A stretch of 13,017 bases of DNA from DATAFF01 sp036257595 (GTDB lineage: Bacteria; Pseudomonadota; Alphaproteobacteria; Rhizobiales; Aestuariivirgaceae), in NCBI GenBank assembly GCA_036257595.1, contig DATAFF010000142.1:1-13017 (forward strand), given 5' to 3'. Below are positions 1 through 6,596 of this stretch, piece after piece (positions within the stretch are counted from its first letter, which is position 1; every line of letters starts with the position of its first letter). Both the position numbers and the translations under genes were made by a program. The notes below the pieces were generated by a model. It was not told the origin of the DNA, ran no database searches, and saw only the letters and a list, made by a program, of their open reading frames with translations.

Positions 1-274
1 GCTCCTCCGGGCAATAGCCAGCGTCCTTGATGCGATCGGCCGGCTTTGAACCGGTTATCGGATTGACGTGGATCTTCGACCCGCCCCCCGCCCACCATTT
101 GATTGTGCGAGCGTCATTCGCGTGTTGGCGGGCAGCAGCCCGAAGCCGAAGATTGAGAGTCAATGGAGGCGACCCATTTGCAGCACGCTGTTCGTTAATG
201 AGGCAAAGCACTGCTGCCTCTGCTGCGGTCTGCGTGAGCAAACTGGAAAACGTATTCGCGTTGACGCAAGCCAT
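1..274 (-). CDS. CAP/SCP-domain protein, N-terminal part (runs off left edge)
   Basis: An open frame starts at ATG 274-272 and runs to the left edge, giving 91 residues with no stop. After about 20 residues it reads LINEQRAANG, then PPLTLNLRLRAAARQHAND and HVNPITGSKPADRIKDAGY. This is the helix-1 to first-histidine region of CAP/SCP (cysteine-rich secretory, PR-1-like) domains, where R-xxx-AGY follows the histidine. The start is well fixed: GGAGGAGG lies about 7 bases upstream and an in-frame TGA lies just beyond it. CAP proteins are usually secreted, but this N-terminus has no hydrophobic signal peptide, so either export is unconventional or the protein stays inside. Codon use (ATT, AAT, CTT) is less GC-rich than in the neighbours. 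The rest of the domain and the stop lie outside the window. Confidence 0.75.
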   Translation of the reverse strand, partial: MACVNANTFSSLLTQTAAEAAVLCLINEQRAANGSPPLTLNLRLRAAARQHANDARTIKWWAGGGSKIHVNPITGSKPADRIKDAGYCPEE

Positions 275-747
275 TCGAGCCTCCTCCTCCCTCGGGAGTT
301 TGACCGCTCAGCAGTGATATTGCTGACGACTGAACCTATCGATTGTACGTTAGCAGGGCTGTCGAGGTCGCGCTGTGCGCTATCTCACACCATTGTTCCG
401 TGATGTGGCCGCAGTCTTCGTATCGGCGCTGCGCGAGAATTCACAAATCAAGCAGATTGCATGATCCAAGATGGGTGGTTCTCGAAGTCAGAGGCGCACC
501 TCTCTGATGGCTATCAAAATGTAGTTGGGAGTTGTCTGCTGCGTCTCGAGCTGTTCTCGCGTTCGGTTCCCCCGCTCCTGCGGTTCGAAGCGCGATGATG
601 AAAAATTGTAAGCGCGATAGTAGATCAATTTCAAGTTGTGTCGTTTGCAAAACGAAACCGGTCACTAATCCTCTAGCTTTCCTTCTGGTCTTGGTGCTTC
701 GGGGGCCACCCTTCCCATCGCCCCCCACCCCGTGTAGGTACGACCCC
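275..747. other. 473-bp divergent intergenic region, comparatively AT-rich
   Basis: No credible gene is seen between the minus-strand CAP gene and the plus-strand pirin gene. The frame upstream of pirin stays open from 532, but that translation is cysteine/serine-rich, has no ribosome-binding site and resembles nothing. Structures visible are a perfect inverted repeat TCAGCA-N7-TGCTGA (308-326) in the CAP leader, AGAGG-CGCA-CCTCT (491-504), and CGTTT-GCA-AAACG (642-654) upstream of pirin. Any of these could be an operator or an mRNA hairpin, and none has a recognisable owner. No confident promoter hexamers were found. Base composition is lower in GC than the flanking metabolic genes. Confidence 0.5.
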
Positions 748-1689
748 ATGAGCTGGCAACCATGTGATGATCCCCAACCCGGCGACCGGCGCGCCTGCGC
801 GCTGATCGATACTGTCATCGTGCCGCGCGCCCGCGACCTTGGCGGCTTCTCGGTGCGCCGTGCCCTGCCCTCGCCCCATCGGCAGATGGTCGGCCCCTTC
901 ATCTTCTTCGACCAGATGGGCCCGGCCGAGTTCCTGCTCGGCGAAGGCATGGATGTCCGACCGCATCCCCATATCGGGCTCTCCACCGTCACCTATCTGT
1001 TCGCCGGCGAGGTCATGCACCGCGATTCGCTTGGCACCGCGCTTCCCATTCGCCCGGGCGAGCTCAACTGGATGACGGCCGGCCGCGGCATCGTCCACTC
1101 GGAGCGGACATCGCAGGAGCTGCGCCGCACCGGCTCGCGGCTCTTCGGGATCCAGAGCTGGGTCGCGCTCTCGGCCAGGGATGAGGAGACGGTGCCGGAT
1201 TTCGTGCATTATCAGGCAAGCGAGCTGCCGGTGATCGCCGATCGCGGGCGAACGGTCCGCATCATTGCCGGCGCGCTTCTTGGTGCCTCCTCGCCGGTCA
1301 GGACCTCGAGTCCGATGTTCTACGCGGATGTGTCGCTCGCCGCATCGGCGGCGGTTCCACTCGATGCCGAGCATGAGGAGAGGGCGGTCTACACCGTCAT
1401 GGGCGAGATCGACATCGCCGGCGATGTCTTCGGTCCAGCCCAGCTCCTGGTGTTCCGGCCCGGCGATCGCATCACCATCCGTGCCCGCTCCGATGCCCGC
1501 TTCATGATGCTCGGCGGCGAGCCGATGGACGGACCGCGCTTCATCTGGTGGAACTTCGTTTCCTCCCGCAAGGACCGTATCGAGCAGGCAAAGGCCGACT
1601 GGCGTGCCGCGCGCTTCGACACTGTGCCCGGCGACAGCGAGTTCATTCCTTTGCCGGACCCGCCGCCGCCATCCGTTCGCCATCCCTGA
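748..1689 (+). CDS. Pirin family cupin protein
   Basis: The 313-residue protein is a two-cupin pirin. The N-terminal cupin holds the metal-site motifs RPHPHIG (His73, His75) and GRGIVHSER (His117, Glu119). Their spacing is close to that of the iron ligands His56, His58, His101 and Glu103 of human pirin, as recalled. Other pirin hallmarks are FIFFDQMGP (52-59), HRDSLGT (91-97) and the C-terminal domain ending in WWNFVSSRKDRIEQAKADW. Bacterial pirins are non-haem iron proteins; some have quercetin dioxygenase activity and others act as regulators, so the substrate is unknown. I chose ATG 748 because MSWQP is a typical start for this subgroup, although the frame stays open upstream and the ribosome-binding site is weak. 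The stop is one base before the fumarylacetoacetase start, so the two are probably co-transcribed. Confidence 0.88.
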   Translation: MSWQPCDDPQPGDRRACALIDTVIVPRARDLGGFSVRRALPSPHRQMVGPFIFFDQMGPAEFLLGEGMDVRPHPHIGLSTVTYLFAGEVMHRDSLGTALPIRPGELNWMTAGRGIVHSERTSQELRRTGSRLFGIQSWVALSARDEETVPDFVHYQASELPVIADRGRTVRIIAGALLGASSPVRTSSPMFYADVSLAASAAVPLDAEHEERAVYTVMGEIDIAGDVFGPAQLLVFRPGDRITIRARSDARFMMLGGEPMDGPRFIWWNFVSSRKDRIEQAKADWRAARFDTVPGDSEFIPLPDPPPPSVRHP

Positions 1690-1690
1690 C

Positions 1691-3007
1691 ATGGCGGGGT
1701 CCGACCCGACCACCGATCCCTCGCTCCTCTGCTGGGTGGCCGGCGCCGACAGTCATCGCCACTTTCCTGTCCAGAACCTTCCGCTCGGCATCTTTTCACC
1801 GCCCGGCGAGGAGCCGCGCGTTGGCATCGCGATCGGCGACCACATACTCGACCTTCCCGCGATGCTGGCCGCCGGCCTGTTCGACGGCGAGGCCAGGAGC
1901 GCCGCTGCCGCTGCCGCCGGTCCAGTGCTGAACCCGCTCCTGGCGCTGGGCGGGCGGCCGCGCCGCGCCTTGCGGTCGCGTCTCAGCACCCTCCTCACCA
2001 AGGACGACTGCCGGGCGACTGTAGAGCGCTGTCTTCACCGGAGTGCCGACTGCACCATGCATCTTCCGGCCCGGGTCGGCGATTTCACCGATTTCTACGC
2101 TGGCATCCACCACGCCACCAATGTCGGCAGGTTGTTCCGTCCGCAGAGCCCGCTCCTGCCCAATTACAAGCACATGCCGATTGCCTATCATGGCCGCGCC
2201 TCCTCGCTCCTGCCCTCGCCAACGGCGATCCGGCGGCCGCTTGGCCAGTTCAGGCTGCCCGATGCCCCCGAGCCGGTCTTCGGCCCGACCCGCATGCTCG
2301 ACTGCGAGCTCGAGATCGGCGTGTGGATCGGGTCGGGGAACCGGCATGGCGAGCCGATCCCGATCGCCGACGCGCCCGATCACATTGCCGGCTACTGCCT
2401 CCTCAACGATTGGTCGGCCCGCGACATCCAGGCCTTCGAGTATCAGCCGCTCGGTCCATTCCTGTCGAAGAGCTTCGCCACCTCGGTCTCGCCCTGGATC
2501 ATCACCCCCGAAGCGCTGGCCCCGTTCCGCATTGCCCACGCGCCGCGTCGCGCGGACGACCCGCCGCTTCTGTCCTATCTTCGCGACGCCGCCGCCACAA
2601 CCTTCAACATCGAGCTCGAGCTCCTGCTGTCCACCGCGGCCATGCGCGAGCACGCCATGCCGCCGCATTGCGTGGCACGTTCCAACATGCGCCACCTCTA
2701 CTGGACCATTTCCCAGCTCGTCGCTCATCACACCATCGGCGGCGTCAATCTCAATCCCGGCGATCTCCTCGGCACCGGCACCATCTCGGCGGACACGGCG
2801 GATGGTTGTGGCAGCCTCCTCGAAGCGACCGCCGCCGGACAGGCTCCGATCAAGCTGGCTTCCGGCGAGGAACGCTCCTATCTCCTGGACGGCGATGAGG
2901 TCATTCTGCGCGGCTTCGCCCATGCCGAGGGTCGAATTTCGATCGGCTTCGGTGAGTGCCGCGGCATCGTTTTGGACCCAGCTAGGGCATTAGGCATTAG
3001 GCATTAG
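1691..3007 (+). CDS. fahA: Fumarylacetoacetase
   Basis: This enzyme splits fumarylacetoacetate into fumarate and acetoacetate, the last step of tyrosine/homogentisate breakdown. The 438-residue length fits the family (about 420). The N-terminal SH3-like part has FPVQNLPLGIF (25-35) and GVAIGD-like GIAIGD (45-50). The catalytic domain keeps the residues I recall from the mouse enzyme at matching spacing: Asp134 and His141 (DFYAGIHHATNVG), Glu206 and Glu208 (DCELEIG), Asp240 (NDWSARDIQ) and Lys260 (GPFLSKSF). The C-terminus has LLGTGTIS and YLLDGDEVILRGF. The start, one base after the pirin stop, gives the normal N-terminus. The last residues (ALGIRH) and the TAG stop are encoded by a TAGGCAT repeat, a non-conserved tail. 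hmgA and hppD are not in the window. Confidence 0.93.
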   Translation: MAGSDPTTDPSLLCWVAGADSHRHFPVQNLPLGIFSPPGEEPRVGIAIGDHILDLPAMLAAGLFDGEARSAAAAAAGPVLNPLLALGGRPRRALRSRLSTLLTKDDCRATVERCLHRSADCTMHLPARVGDFTDFYAGIHHATNVGRLFRPQSPLLPNYKHMPIAYHGRASSLLPSPTAIRRPLGQFRLPDAPEPVFGPTRMLDCELEIGVWIGSGNRHGEPIPIADAPDHIAGYCLLNDWSARDIQAFEYQPLGPFLSKSFATSVSPWIITPEALAPFRIAHAPRRADDPPLLSYLRDAAATTFNIELELLLSTAAMREHAMPPHCVARSNMRHLYWTISQLVAHHTIGGVNLNPGDLLGTGTISADTADGCGSLLEATAAGQAPIKLASGEERSYLLDGDEVILRGFAHAEGRISIGFGECRGIVLDPARALGIRH

Positions 3008-3060
3008 GCAGGGTGTGGAGCGCAGGTCACGGCCTACTGCCTAACTGCCGACTGCCTACT
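2983..3060. repeat. Heptad repeat island 1 (TAGGCAT/TAGGCAG), imperfect palindrome
   Basis: TAGGGCAT (2983-2990) is followed by TAGGCAT at 2991 and 2998 and TAGGCAG at 3005. After a spacer of about 20 bases, reverse-complement units (CCTACTG, CCTAACTG, CCGACTG, CCTACT) run from about 3032 to 3060. The two arms can pair imperfectly. TAG triplets at 2991, 2998 and 3005 fall in three different frames relative to fumarylacetoacetase, and the third is its stop. The same unit recurs at 12673-12742, so this is a dispersed element, possibly acting as a transcription-end hairpin. Confidence 0.85.
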
Positions 3061-3062
3061 CA

Positions 3063-3343
3063 ATGCACTTGACATGCGGCACCATCGTGCCAAGCTTTAT
3101 GGTACAGCAGTGAAAGGCTGCTTGATCATCCAGAGAGGTACGGGAATGACTCCACCGGGCAATCTCTCAGGGCCTCGCGACTGACGAGGCAGCAGGCAGT
3201 AACCAACGCGACGCCGTTGCCTACTTGCCTGTGATTACAGCACAATTCACCATGAACTGGCGGATTGACAAGCGCCTATGCGCAAGGCGTGAGCATCCGC
3301 AAAAGCTGGCCGGCCCTGTCCGGCCTCTGAAAAAGAATGAAAA
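3063..3343. other. Structured non-coding region, possible small RNA or RNA leader
   Basis: No protein gene is supported here. The plus strand can form a chain of short perfect hairpins: GGCAC-CATC-GTGCC (3078-3091), AGCAG-N7-CTGCT (3106-3122), GAGAG pairing with CTCTC (about 3133-3168), GCCTCG-N7-CGAGGC (3172-3190), GCGGAT pairing with ATCCGC (3260-3300) and GGCCGG-N6-CCGGCC (3308-3325). A TTGACA hexamer starts at 3069, but no good -10 sits 16-18 bases after it. A 12-codon ORF (3146-3184, product MTPPGNLSGPRD) follows a purine-rich AGAGAGG. The stretch around GGGCAATCTCTCAGG loosely recalls part of a glycine riboswitch but lacks most of its conserved core. A transcribed structured RNA is my inference. 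Confidence 0.35.
3187..3231. repeat. Heptad repeat island 2, degenerate palindrome
   Basis: AGGCAGCAGGCAG and GTAAC on the left face GTTGC, CTACT and TGCCTG on the right, around a loop of about 12 bases. CAGGCA pairs with TGCCTG and GTAAC with GTTGC (one wobble). The units match those of islands 1 and 4 but are more diverged. Confidence 0.55.
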
Positions 3344-3390
3344 GCCCCGCCGGCGCCAAGGACAGAGTGCGCGGCGGGGCGCTTGTTTTG
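3326..3390. terminator. Bidirectional Rho-independent terminator
   Basis: GCCCCGCCG (3344-3352) pairs perfectly with CGGCGGGGC (3372-3380). Three more pairs follow past a one-base bulge, around a 12-base loop. On the minus strand the stem is followed by TTTCATTCTTTTTC, a good U-tract that would end the operon running from 8780 to 3445. On the plus strand it is followed by GCTTGTTTTG, a weaker tract. Confidence 0.75.
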
Positions 3391-3470
3391 CGAGCGAATA
3401 GCGAATTGGGAGTAGCGAATAGCATTCGGGCGGAGCACGGCCCACTATTCGCTATTCGCTATTCGCTTCT
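3391..3470. repeat. Heptad repeat island 3 (TATTCGC / GCGAATA), palindrome
   Basis: GCGAATAGCGAAT (3394-3406) is the exact reverse complement of ATTCGCTATTCGC (3454-3466). A further AGTAGCGAATAGC lies at 3411-3423. On the minus strand TAG triplets read from plus positions 3459, 3452 and 3445 fall in three frames, and the last is the stop of the adjacent gene. Similar TATTCGC runs are common, to my recollection, between genes of Bradyrhizobium-like bacteria. Confidence 0.85.
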
Positions 3471-3906
3471 CGTTCATCACCGGATCGAAAGTGGCGACCA
3501 ACCGCCGCTCGATCTCTTCCAGGTCCGTGAAGATGGTTGGTGCATCATGCACCAATATGTGGCTGCACCCGGCCGACGCTGCGGTGGTGAACTGCTCTCC
3601 CGAAGGGACGCCCTGCTCGGTCGACTTGGCATGACCGATCCGCCGCGGCAGATAGCAGTCGCCCACCCGCTCCGCGAACATGAAGATAGCCCGTGCGATC
3701 TCCGGCCGCTGGCTGATCTCATAGACCTTGCAGAGATAATGATGACCGAGATAGTCCCAGCAGATCACCTGGCCGATCGGTCGGGCAATCCCGAACAGAT
3801 CGCTGAAGATCCCGCTCGATGAAGGCGCGTGACCCCAGGTGGCCGGCAGACCATGCCCTTCGGAATCCCCGCCCGCCGCCACGCTCGAGAGTGCGTTGCG
3901 CATCAC
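3445..3906 (-). CDS. Protein of unknown function (153 aa), last gene of transporter operon
   Basis: I do not recognise a family. The frame has strong GC-third-position codon bias, unlike its shadows, so it looks real. It contains IGQVICWDYLGHHYLCKVYE near residues 43-62, MFAERVGDCYLPRR and a C-terminal helix-like stretch TDLEEIERRLVATF. There is no signal peptide or membrane segment. Translation can begin at GTG 3906 or ATG 3903, with no clear ribosome-binding site. The same frame extends upstream to ATG 3963 (MGAVAFTVHLGERP), broken by a single TGA at 3921-3919, so the true product may once have been 19 residues longer. The final RIANSE and the TAG stop come from the TATTCGC repeat. It follows the cupin gene on the same strand and ends at the terminator. 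Confidence 0.6.
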   Translation of the reverse strand: MMRNALSSVAAGGDSEGHGLPATWGHAPSSSGIFSDLFGIARPIGQVICWDYLGHHYLCKVYEISQRPEIARAIFMFAERVGDCYLPRRIGHAKSTEQGVPSGEQFTTAASAGCSHILVHDAPTIFTDLEEIERRLVATFDPVMNEKRIANSE

Positions 3907-4003
3907 ATGCCCGCCGAATCAAGGCCGCTCCCCGAGATGAACGGTGAAAGCGACGGCGCCCATTGTCAATCGCCAGCCTGCCACAATGCACGAAGCCCTG
4001 AAC

Positions 4004-4378
4004 TCACCGGATCATATAGACCTTGCGCACCGTTTCGGTGACCCGGCATGTGCCCTGCCAGCCCTCGGGAAAGAACGCGATCGTGCCGGGCCTCACTTCG
4101 ATGATCTCGCCCGAGCTGTGGGTGTAGGTGCAGCGCCCCGCCAGGAAATGGCAGAACTCGTCGCGCGTCACCGTGCAGGCCCAGACCCCCGGCGTGCAGA
4201 TCCAGATGCCGGTCTCCGACCGCCCATCGCTGCCCTTATGGAGCACCACCCCCGAGGTGCGCGACGCCCCCTCGATCATCGTCGGGATGATCCCCCAATC
4301 GTCGAACGGCCCGGCATAGTTCGCGGGATCATCGAGATGGGGTGCCGAGGACTGGCGTTTCGGCCCGCTCGCCATCAC
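4004..4378 (-). CDS. Small cupin-domain protein (Cupin_3/DUF861-like)
   Basis: This 124-residue single cupin belongs to the ureidoglycine aminohydrolase-like/EutQ-like group (Cupin_3). The barrel runs from about residue 58 to the end: WICTPGVWACTVTRDEFCHFL with FCHFLAG, then IIEVRPGTIAFFPEGWQG (the second cupin motif, PG-x-FFPEGW) and TVRKVYMIR. Members often sit near polyamine or amino-acid uptake and breakdown genes, and many have no proven reaction. The GTG start overlaps the glycosyltransferase stop by four bases (GTGA), with AAGG about 7 bases upstream. ATG 4375 is an equally possible start. The overlap implies translational coupling to the glycosyltransferase. Confidence 0.8.
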   Translation of the reverse strand: MMASGPKRQSSAPHLDDPANYAGPFDDWGIIPTMIEGASRTSGVVLHKGSDGRSETGIWICTPGVWACTVTRDEFCHFLAGRCTYTHSSGEIIEVRPGTIAFFPEGWQGTCRVTETVRKVYMIR

Positions 4379-5769
4379 GACTTCACCTTGGCGCGTGTGA
4401 GCTTGTCGATGATCTTCGCCGCCTTGGTCGGCCCATGCTCCGCCTGCATGCGCTTCGCGGTCTTCTCGAGTCGCGCCTTCATCTTCTTGTCGCTCAGCAC
4501 CTTGTCGATCGCTGCCTTAAGCTCGTCCTCGGTCCATTTGTAGCGGTCGAGCTTGAGGCCGTGGCCGGTCTCCTGGACCCGCGTCGCATTGTCGTGGCCG
4601 TCCCAGACATAGGGCATGATGATCGCCGGCTTGCCGAAATAGAGGCACTCGGTGAAGCTGTTGTTGCCGCCGTGATGGATCACCGCAGCGACCTTCGGGA
4701 TCACCGAGGGCTGGGGAAACCACGACTCGATCTGCACATTCGGCGGGATGTCGCTGTAGCGGTCCTTGTAGTCGCCGACATTGACCAGCGCCCGCACATC
4801 CATCTTGCCGAGCGCCGCGATGATCCGCTTGAGGAGATCGACATCACCGGCGCCGAGCGATCCGAAGCTGACATAGATGAGCGGCGCCCGCTGATTGGCC
4901 GCGAAGGCCGGCACCTTATAGGGCTTCTCCCGCCGGACGCAGCCCTCGAGATATTGGAACTGCTTTGCCGGCAGCTTGTGCCGCCGCTTGAACTTTACCG
5001 GCGTCGGATAGAGCAGCAGGTTCATGAACGGCGAAGCCTCGAAGAACTGGCCGAGCGGATATTTCGTCTCGCCGGTCGATTTGAGAAAGACGTTGAACGA
5101 GTCATGGATCGGCTTGATGACCTCGTTGAACCGCTTGCGGTAGCGGCGGAAGCCTTTTTTGTCGTCGGCGGCGAGACCCGACAAATGCGGCGGGATGTCC
5201 GGATCCTCGATCTCGTTCTCCGAGCAGGAGATGATCCTGACCCACGGCTTGCCATGCTCGCGCGCATAGCGCTTGATCGCCGGAAACAGGATCACATTGT
5301 CGACGCACACGACGTCCGGCTGGATCTCCTCCAGCACCCGTGGCAGATCCTTCTCCGCCCATTCGGCAGTCGACACGATCATCCCCCAGCAATCCTTGAC
5401 GTAATTGTCGATCTGCTCATAGGGCGACTTGGCAAAATTGGCGATGTGCCCGTTGATGAAATCCGACCAGAACCGCGCCATCTCCTCCGGCGGCAGCGGT
5501 TCCGACAGATTGACCGGATGGGCCTCGAAACCATAGCCGCGATAGACCTCGAGAAATCCCGGGTCGGACAGGAACACCGCCTTATGGCCGTGCTTGCTGA
5601 CCGCCTGGGCGATCCCGACCGAGTTGAGCGCCGGCCCGAATGCCCCTTCCGGGAAGAAGACCACGACCTTCTTCTTGCGCGGCTTGGCGGCCTTGCCCGG
5701 CGGCTTGGCCGCCTTGCCCGGCTTGACCTGCGTCCTGGCTGCGGGCTTGCGCGTGGCACGTTCGAGCAT
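4375..5769 (-). CDS. GT1/MGT-like glycosyltransferase with basic N-terminal tail
   Basis: The 464-residue protein has the GT-B two-domain layout of UDP-glycosyltransferases. The N-terminal domain begins near residue 34 (VVVFFPEGAFGPALNSVG, then SKHGHKAVFLS). The C-terminal nucleotide-binding domain has YVSFGS (299-304), SWFPQPSVIPKVAAVIHHGG, HHGGNNSFTE (365-374) and WDGHDNA (389-395), matching the donor-binding signature HxGxxSxxE...DxxxNA. Residues 7-34 form a lysine/alanine/proline-rich tail with GKAAKP twice. The usual catalytic histidine in G-H-x-x-P appears replaced by Ala43 (GAFGP). ATG 5769 has GGAGG six bases upstream. It lies 53 bases after potC and overlaps the cupin gene. The acceptor is unknown; macrolide-, sterol- or flavonoid-type acceptors are all possible for the family. 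Confidence 0.8.
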   Translation of the reverse strand: MLERATRKPAARTQVKPGKAAKPPGKAAKPRKKKVVVFFPEGAFGPALNSVGIAQAVSKHGHKAVFLSDPGFLEVYRGYGFEAHPVNLSEPLPPEEMARFWSDFINGHIANFAKSPYEQIDNYVKDCWGMIVSTAEWAEKDLPRVLEEIQPDVVCVDNVILFPAIKRYAREHGKPWVRIISCSENEIEDPDIPPHLSGLAADDKKGFRRYRKRFNEVIKPIHDSFNVFLKSTGETKYPLGQFFEASPFMNLLLYPTPVKFKRRHKLPAKQFQYLEGCVRREKPYKVPAFAANQRAPLIYVSFGSLGAGDVDLLKRIIAALGKMDVRALVNVGDYKDRYSDIPPNVQIESWFPQPSVIPKVAAVIHHGGNNSFTECLYFGKPAIIMPYVWDGHDNATRVQETGHGLKLDRYKWTEDELKAAIDKVLSDKKMKARLEKTAKRMQAEHGPTKAAKIIDKLTRAKVKS

Positions 5770-5822
5770 TCTTGTCCTCCCTCTCCGTCTTGGCTGCGGA
5801 CCAGCAGTTCATAGCAAGGGCT

Positions 5823-6596
5823 TCACGGGCCGGGAAGCCTGCCGCGATTGAGCCGCTGGGCGGTCAGCACCAGGATGAAGCTGACAATGATGATGATCGT
5901 CGCCATGGCGTTGATCTCCGGCGTCACCCCGAACCGGATCATCGCATAGATCTGCATCGGCAATGTCGTCGATCCCTGCCCGGCGCCGGCCGTGAAATAG
6001 GCGATGATGAACTCGTCGAACGACAGCGTGAAGGCCAGGAGCGCCGCGGCGATGATCGACGGCAGGATCAGCGGCAGGGTGATGGCGCGGAACGTCGTCC
6101 AGGGGCCCGCCCCGAGATCGCGCGAGGCCTCCTCGAGCGACCAGTCGAAGGATTTGAGCCGCGCCCTCACCACCGCAGTGACGAAGGCGATGTTGAACAC
6201 CACATGGGAAAGCACGATCGAATAGAGGCCGAGCGTCGCCCCGATCAGGGTGAAGAACGTGAGAAGGGCGATCGCCAGCACGATGTCGGGGATGATCATC
6301 GGCGCGAACAGCAGCGCATCGACCTTGGGCGAGGCCCGCCGCCGCTCGATCCCGATCGCCAGCATGGTGCCGAGCACCGTCGCGATCGCCGTCGACGACG
6401 CCGCGACGATCAGCGAGTTGCGGGTCGCCGCGATGATCTTGGGGCTGGCCGCCAGCTTCCCGTACCAGTCGAGGGAGAATCCGGTCCACGCGGTCGGCAT
6501 GCCGGCCCGGTTGAACGACAGCACGATCAGGATCGCGATCGGCAGATAGAGAAACGCGAAGGTGAGCCCGAGCTGAAGCGTCAGCAGCCTACGCAT
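5823..6596 (-). CDS. potC: ABC transporter permease, PotC-like (polyamine-type)
   Basis: This 257-residue inner-membrane permease belongs to the spermidine/putrescine group. About six hydrophobic segments are visible (near 8-27, 62-82, 96-116, 122-142, 178-198 and 232-250). The EAA loop that docks the ATPase reads EEASRDLGAGPWTTFRAITLP (about 155-176), with FDEFIIAYF after it, both typical of PotC. The start overlaps the end of potB by 8 bases, so the two are translationally coupled and should form the heterodimeric channel. The substrate is inferred only from family. The gene symbol reflects family, not proven polyamine transport. Confidence 0.88.
   Translation of the reverse strand: MRRLLTLQLGLTFAFLYLPIAILIVLSFNRAGMPTAWTGFSLDWYGKLAASPKIIAATRNSLIVAASSTAIATVLGTMLAIGIERRRASPKVDALLFAPMIIPDIVLAIALLTFFTLIGATLGLYSIVLSHVVFNIAFVTAVVRARLKSFDWSLEEASRDLGAGPWTTFRAITLPLILPSIIAAALLAFTLSFDEFIIAYFTAGAGQGSTTLPMQIYAMIRFGVTPEINAMATIIIIVSFILVLTAQRLNRGRLPGP

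Noticed and set aside
532..747. N-terminal extension of the pirin frame by 72 codons
   Set aside because: The extension is Ser/Cys/Pro-rich, has no ribosome-binding site and no similarity to pirins; MSWQP at 748 is a normal start for the subgroup.
673..1713. Long minus-strand frame opposite pirin
   Set aside because: Its translation is Arg/Gly/Asp/His-rich and patternless, as expected for the antisense of a GC-rich gene; pirin motifs are clear on the plus strand.
1796..2923. Long minus-strand frame opposite fumarylacetoacetase
   Set aside because: It is the antisense shadow of a gene whose catalytic residues are all identified.
3069..3103. Sigma-70 promoter from TTGACA (3069) to TATGGT (3098)
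   Set aside because: The spacer is 23 bases, too long for a normal promoter, and no better -10 sits at 16-18 bases.
3133..3185. Glycine riboswitch
   Set aside because: Only GGGCAA and CTCTCAGG recall the motif; the P3 arms and the conserved core are missing and no glycine-related gene follows.
2983..3231. CRISPR array or phase-variation tract
   Set aside because: Units are 7 bp with no unique spacers and are arranged as inverted arms at gene ends, so neither model fits.
3337..3822. Plus-strand 161-codon frame
   Set aside because: It starts inside the terminator hairpin, reads through the heptad repeat and is antisense to a frame with better codon bias.
4342..5814. 490-codon plus-strand frame opposite the glycosyltransferase
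   Set aside because: It is longer than the real gene but made of repetitive Arg/Leu/Asp/Glu text with no domain; the minus strand has a full GT1 fold and a good ribosome-binding site.
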